Positions 23,916 through 24,926 of a stretch of 24,926 nt of DNA are shown here, piece after piece. The notes below the pieces were generated by a model that worked only from the letters and a program-made list of their open reading frames with translations, had not been told where the DNA came from and made no database searches. The DNA is from a virus, in the IMG/VR virus record IMGVR_UViG_3300030107_002668, positions 1 through 24,926 of that record. One strand, given 5' to 3'. The position numbers were made by a program, and so were the translations under genes. How positions within the stretch are numbered: position 1 is the first letter of the stretch; each line of letters opens with the position of its first letter.

Positions 23916-24149
23916 ATTTTCTCCAATTTAGTTTATTAGGAGTAGCTAGTCTTTGGACACTTAAGCTCATTACTGCAATTAACCCTTCTGTTGCTACTCC
24001 TAATGTTTTGGCTGTGTTATTACGTAACCATTTAACTATCACTCCGATAGCACCATATAGAAAGAAACTCTGTCCCCAACCGATTATATTAAAGGTATCG
24101 CCCTAGGGTTCGGTCCGTCATTGAGTTTTACGATATAAGTTTTCTTCAT
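23896..24149 (-). pseudogene. Possible small two-TM protein, start unclear, may be split by a frame shift
   Basis: On the - strand a frame is open from just after a TAG (24103-24105) to a TGA at 23896. It gives about 68 residues with two hydrophobic stretches (NIIGWGQSFFLYGAIGVIV and LGVATEGLIAVMSLSV) and a basic tail. It runs 20 bp into the next gene, as other genes here do. No ATG opens it; a GTG at 24042 lacks a ribosome site. A 21-codon frame starting at ATG 24149 (MKKTYIVKLNDGP...) ends at 24084 in the other register, and a -1 shift near 24090 would join the two into about 85 residues. It may be a broken gene, a recoded gene, a sequencing indel or chance. Confidence 0.3.
23936..24003. 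repeat. 11-bp perfect inverted repeat with 46-nt loop
   Basis: TTAGGAGTAGC at 23936-23946 is the exact reverse complement of GCTACTCCTAA at 23993-24003. It lies just upstream (- strand sense) of the ribosome site of the gene starting at 23915. It could shape that leader, act as an operator, or be a promoter hairpin. No T-run follows on either strand, so it is not an intrinsic terminator. It is not a tRNA, because no T-loop is present. Confidence 0.5.
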
Positions 24150-24164
24150 ATCAACTTTCTAATT

Positions 24165-24298
24165 ATCAGCAAGAGAATAGACTTTGTAGAGAGGGTCACG
24201 CTACGTTCTCTATATGACTTCTGTACAGTAGCCAGTCTCTATCAAGTGGTCTAATCTCAGGGACCTTATGCATTTTAGGAACCTACGCTCTTGCTAAT
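24165..24298 (-). ncRNA. Candidate structured RNA element
   Basis: On the - strand an 11-bp helix with one G-U pair closes the element: 24298-24288 with 24175-24165 (core GCAAGAG/CTCTTGC). Inside are three local hairpins: GGTC/GACC (24265-24248), GACT/AGTC (24237-24216) and TAGAGA/TCTCTA (24212-24187). GC is about 40% by count over 24061-24300, above most of this AT-rich window. The 5' arm covers the last codons of the DUF932-like gene. No known RNA family is recognised (no tRNA, group I intron core or riboswitch motif). The 25-codon frame inside it (24273-24196) has only a weak ribosome site. Confidence 0.3.
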
Positions 24299-24926
24299 CT
24301 TGTTATTGTTGGATAAATCTGATTCTCCATAATATGAATAGACTCTCTATCTCTATGCGCAACGTGTGTTGCTACATAAGTACAAGCATTCAATAAATCC
24401 CAATATGTTTTCATATTATTATTTAAACAATACCTTGTAAAGTCTTCCATATATTGTTGTGGAATCAGTTTAGCCATATCAACTAAATGTTTACCTCTTA
24501 ACTTAGTTTGTGTTAGTCTTGGAAATTCTGTTTCAAACATCTGAACTAACATAGCAACTGTATCAGTAATAGTACTATCTATTTGATTAATGCTAGTATT
24601 ATTATTCTTATGTACAGCTTTCTTTTTCGTTAAGACATTACCAATTGTCAATCCATTTAAGCATACAAGCCTAAATGCACCACCCATAACATTAACAGAT
24701 GTGCTACCATCGTAACTATTTGCTACTATTAATTGTGGATTTATTAAATCACCCTTTTCAACCTTTACTTCGGTTTTAGGAAAATTCCATTTCCAAATAG
24801 CTTTTGAACCATTGGAAAATGTTCTAGCTTCTGACAACTCAGCACCAGAACCTTTTAATACTTTTTGAACTTTGTTAACAACTGATTTGTTATCAACTAC
24901 TTTATATTCATCAGTCATACAAGACA
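24283..24926 (-). CDS. DUF932-like phage/plasmid protein, probably 5'-partial
   Basis: The frame is open to the right edge. An in-frame ATG at 24918 would give 211 residues, but no ribosome site is seen in the eight bases before it, and the first residues (DEYKVVDNKSVV) resemble an internal part of the family. The gene therefore probably continues outside the window. Family hallmarks are IVANSYDGSTSV (residues 64-75 from the 24918 ATG) and GGAFRLVCLNGL (79-90), with a helical C-terminal half. DUF932 proteins are common on phages and plasmids, often near replication or repair genes. Their biochemical role is not established. It is the first visible gene of the - strand early block. Its 3' end overlaps the candidate structured RNA. 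Confidence 0.75.
   Translation of the reverse strand, partial: SCMTDEYKVVDNKSVVNKVQKVLKGSGAELSEARTFSNGSKAIWKWNFPKTEVKVEKGDLINPQLIVANSYDGSTSVNVMGGAFRLVCLNGLTIGNVLTKKKAVHKNNNTSINQIDSTITDTVAMLVQMFETEFPRLTQTKLRGKHLVDMAKLIPQQYMEDFTRYCLNNNMKTYWDLLNACTYVATHVAHRDRESIHIMENQIYPTITRLARA

Noticed and set aside
23936-24003. A tRNA-like fold with an 8- to 11-bp acceptor-like stem
   Set aside because: No GTTC T-loop, no proper anticodon arm and no consistent D-arm on either strand; it is only an inverted repeat.
24083-24088. Perfect TATAAT box on the - strand as a sigma-70 promoter
   Set aside because: No acceptable -35 element lies 16-18 nt upstream; TATAAT occurs easily in AT-rich DNA.
24196-24273. A 25-codon frame inside the structured element
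   Set aside because: Its only ribosome site is a weak TAGG; RNA structure explains the region at least as well.
24061-24300. Group I intron interrupting an early gene
   Set aside because: The region has structure and a start-less downstream frame, but I find no convincing P, Q, R or S core elements, and the upstream DUF932-like gene has its own normal stop.

Overview
The window looks like a fragment of a tailed-phage genome with an AT-rich, tightly packed layout: nearly every junction is a stop/start overlap (TAATG or ATGA). It was probably sampled from a marine or other aquatic environment. That guess rests on the low GC, a GTA-type 3TM holin and a tail-protein type I associate with marine phages, not on a marker gene. 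Clear Shine-Dalgarno sequences (AGGA on the + strand, GGAGG on the - strand) fit a proteobacterial host better than a Bacteroidota host. Both are inferences.

Layout. Positions 1-19253 are a + strand late/virion block. It starts with the 3' end of a beta-barrel-like outer-membrane protein, then a tiny membrane protein and a holin. Next come two overlapping beta-rich, tail-type proteins and a small protein. A run of ejection or internal-virion-type proteins follows (404, 172 and 485 aa), then a 2946-aa giant and a 948-aa helical protein. At about 19250 the strand flips, with the two stop codons overlapping. Positions 19243-24926 are a - strand early/replication block. In transcription order it holds a DUF932-like protein (5' end outside the window), a gene-poor stretch of 367 bp with RNA-like structure, seven small unknown proteins (one a zinc ribbon, one only 50 aa), a Dam adenine methyltransferase, a DnaB-type helicase, a RuvC-like resolvase and a small coiled-coil protein.

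Main result. The 2946-aa protein carries what I read as the catalytic core of a single-chain, two-barrel (double-psi beta-barrel, DPBB) RNA polymerase. A GDFDID motif in a G-D-F-D-x-D...V-Y-W context lies at residues 2131-2142, preceded by an RNP...K-G-F block at 2094-2111. A lysine-bearing block with K1775 and K1790 lies about 350 residues upstream. These are the signatures shared by the crAss-like phage virion RNA polymerases, YonO, and the QDE-1/RDR polymerases. The gene sits among ejection proteins, at the end of the late block and facing the replication genes. I therefore propose a polymerase packaged in the virion and injected with the DNA to transcribe the - strand early genes. This parallels phage N4 and phi14:2, but in a different genome context. 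The early block would be its template, and the gap at 23916-24282 is the best place in this window to look for its promoters or regulatory RNA.
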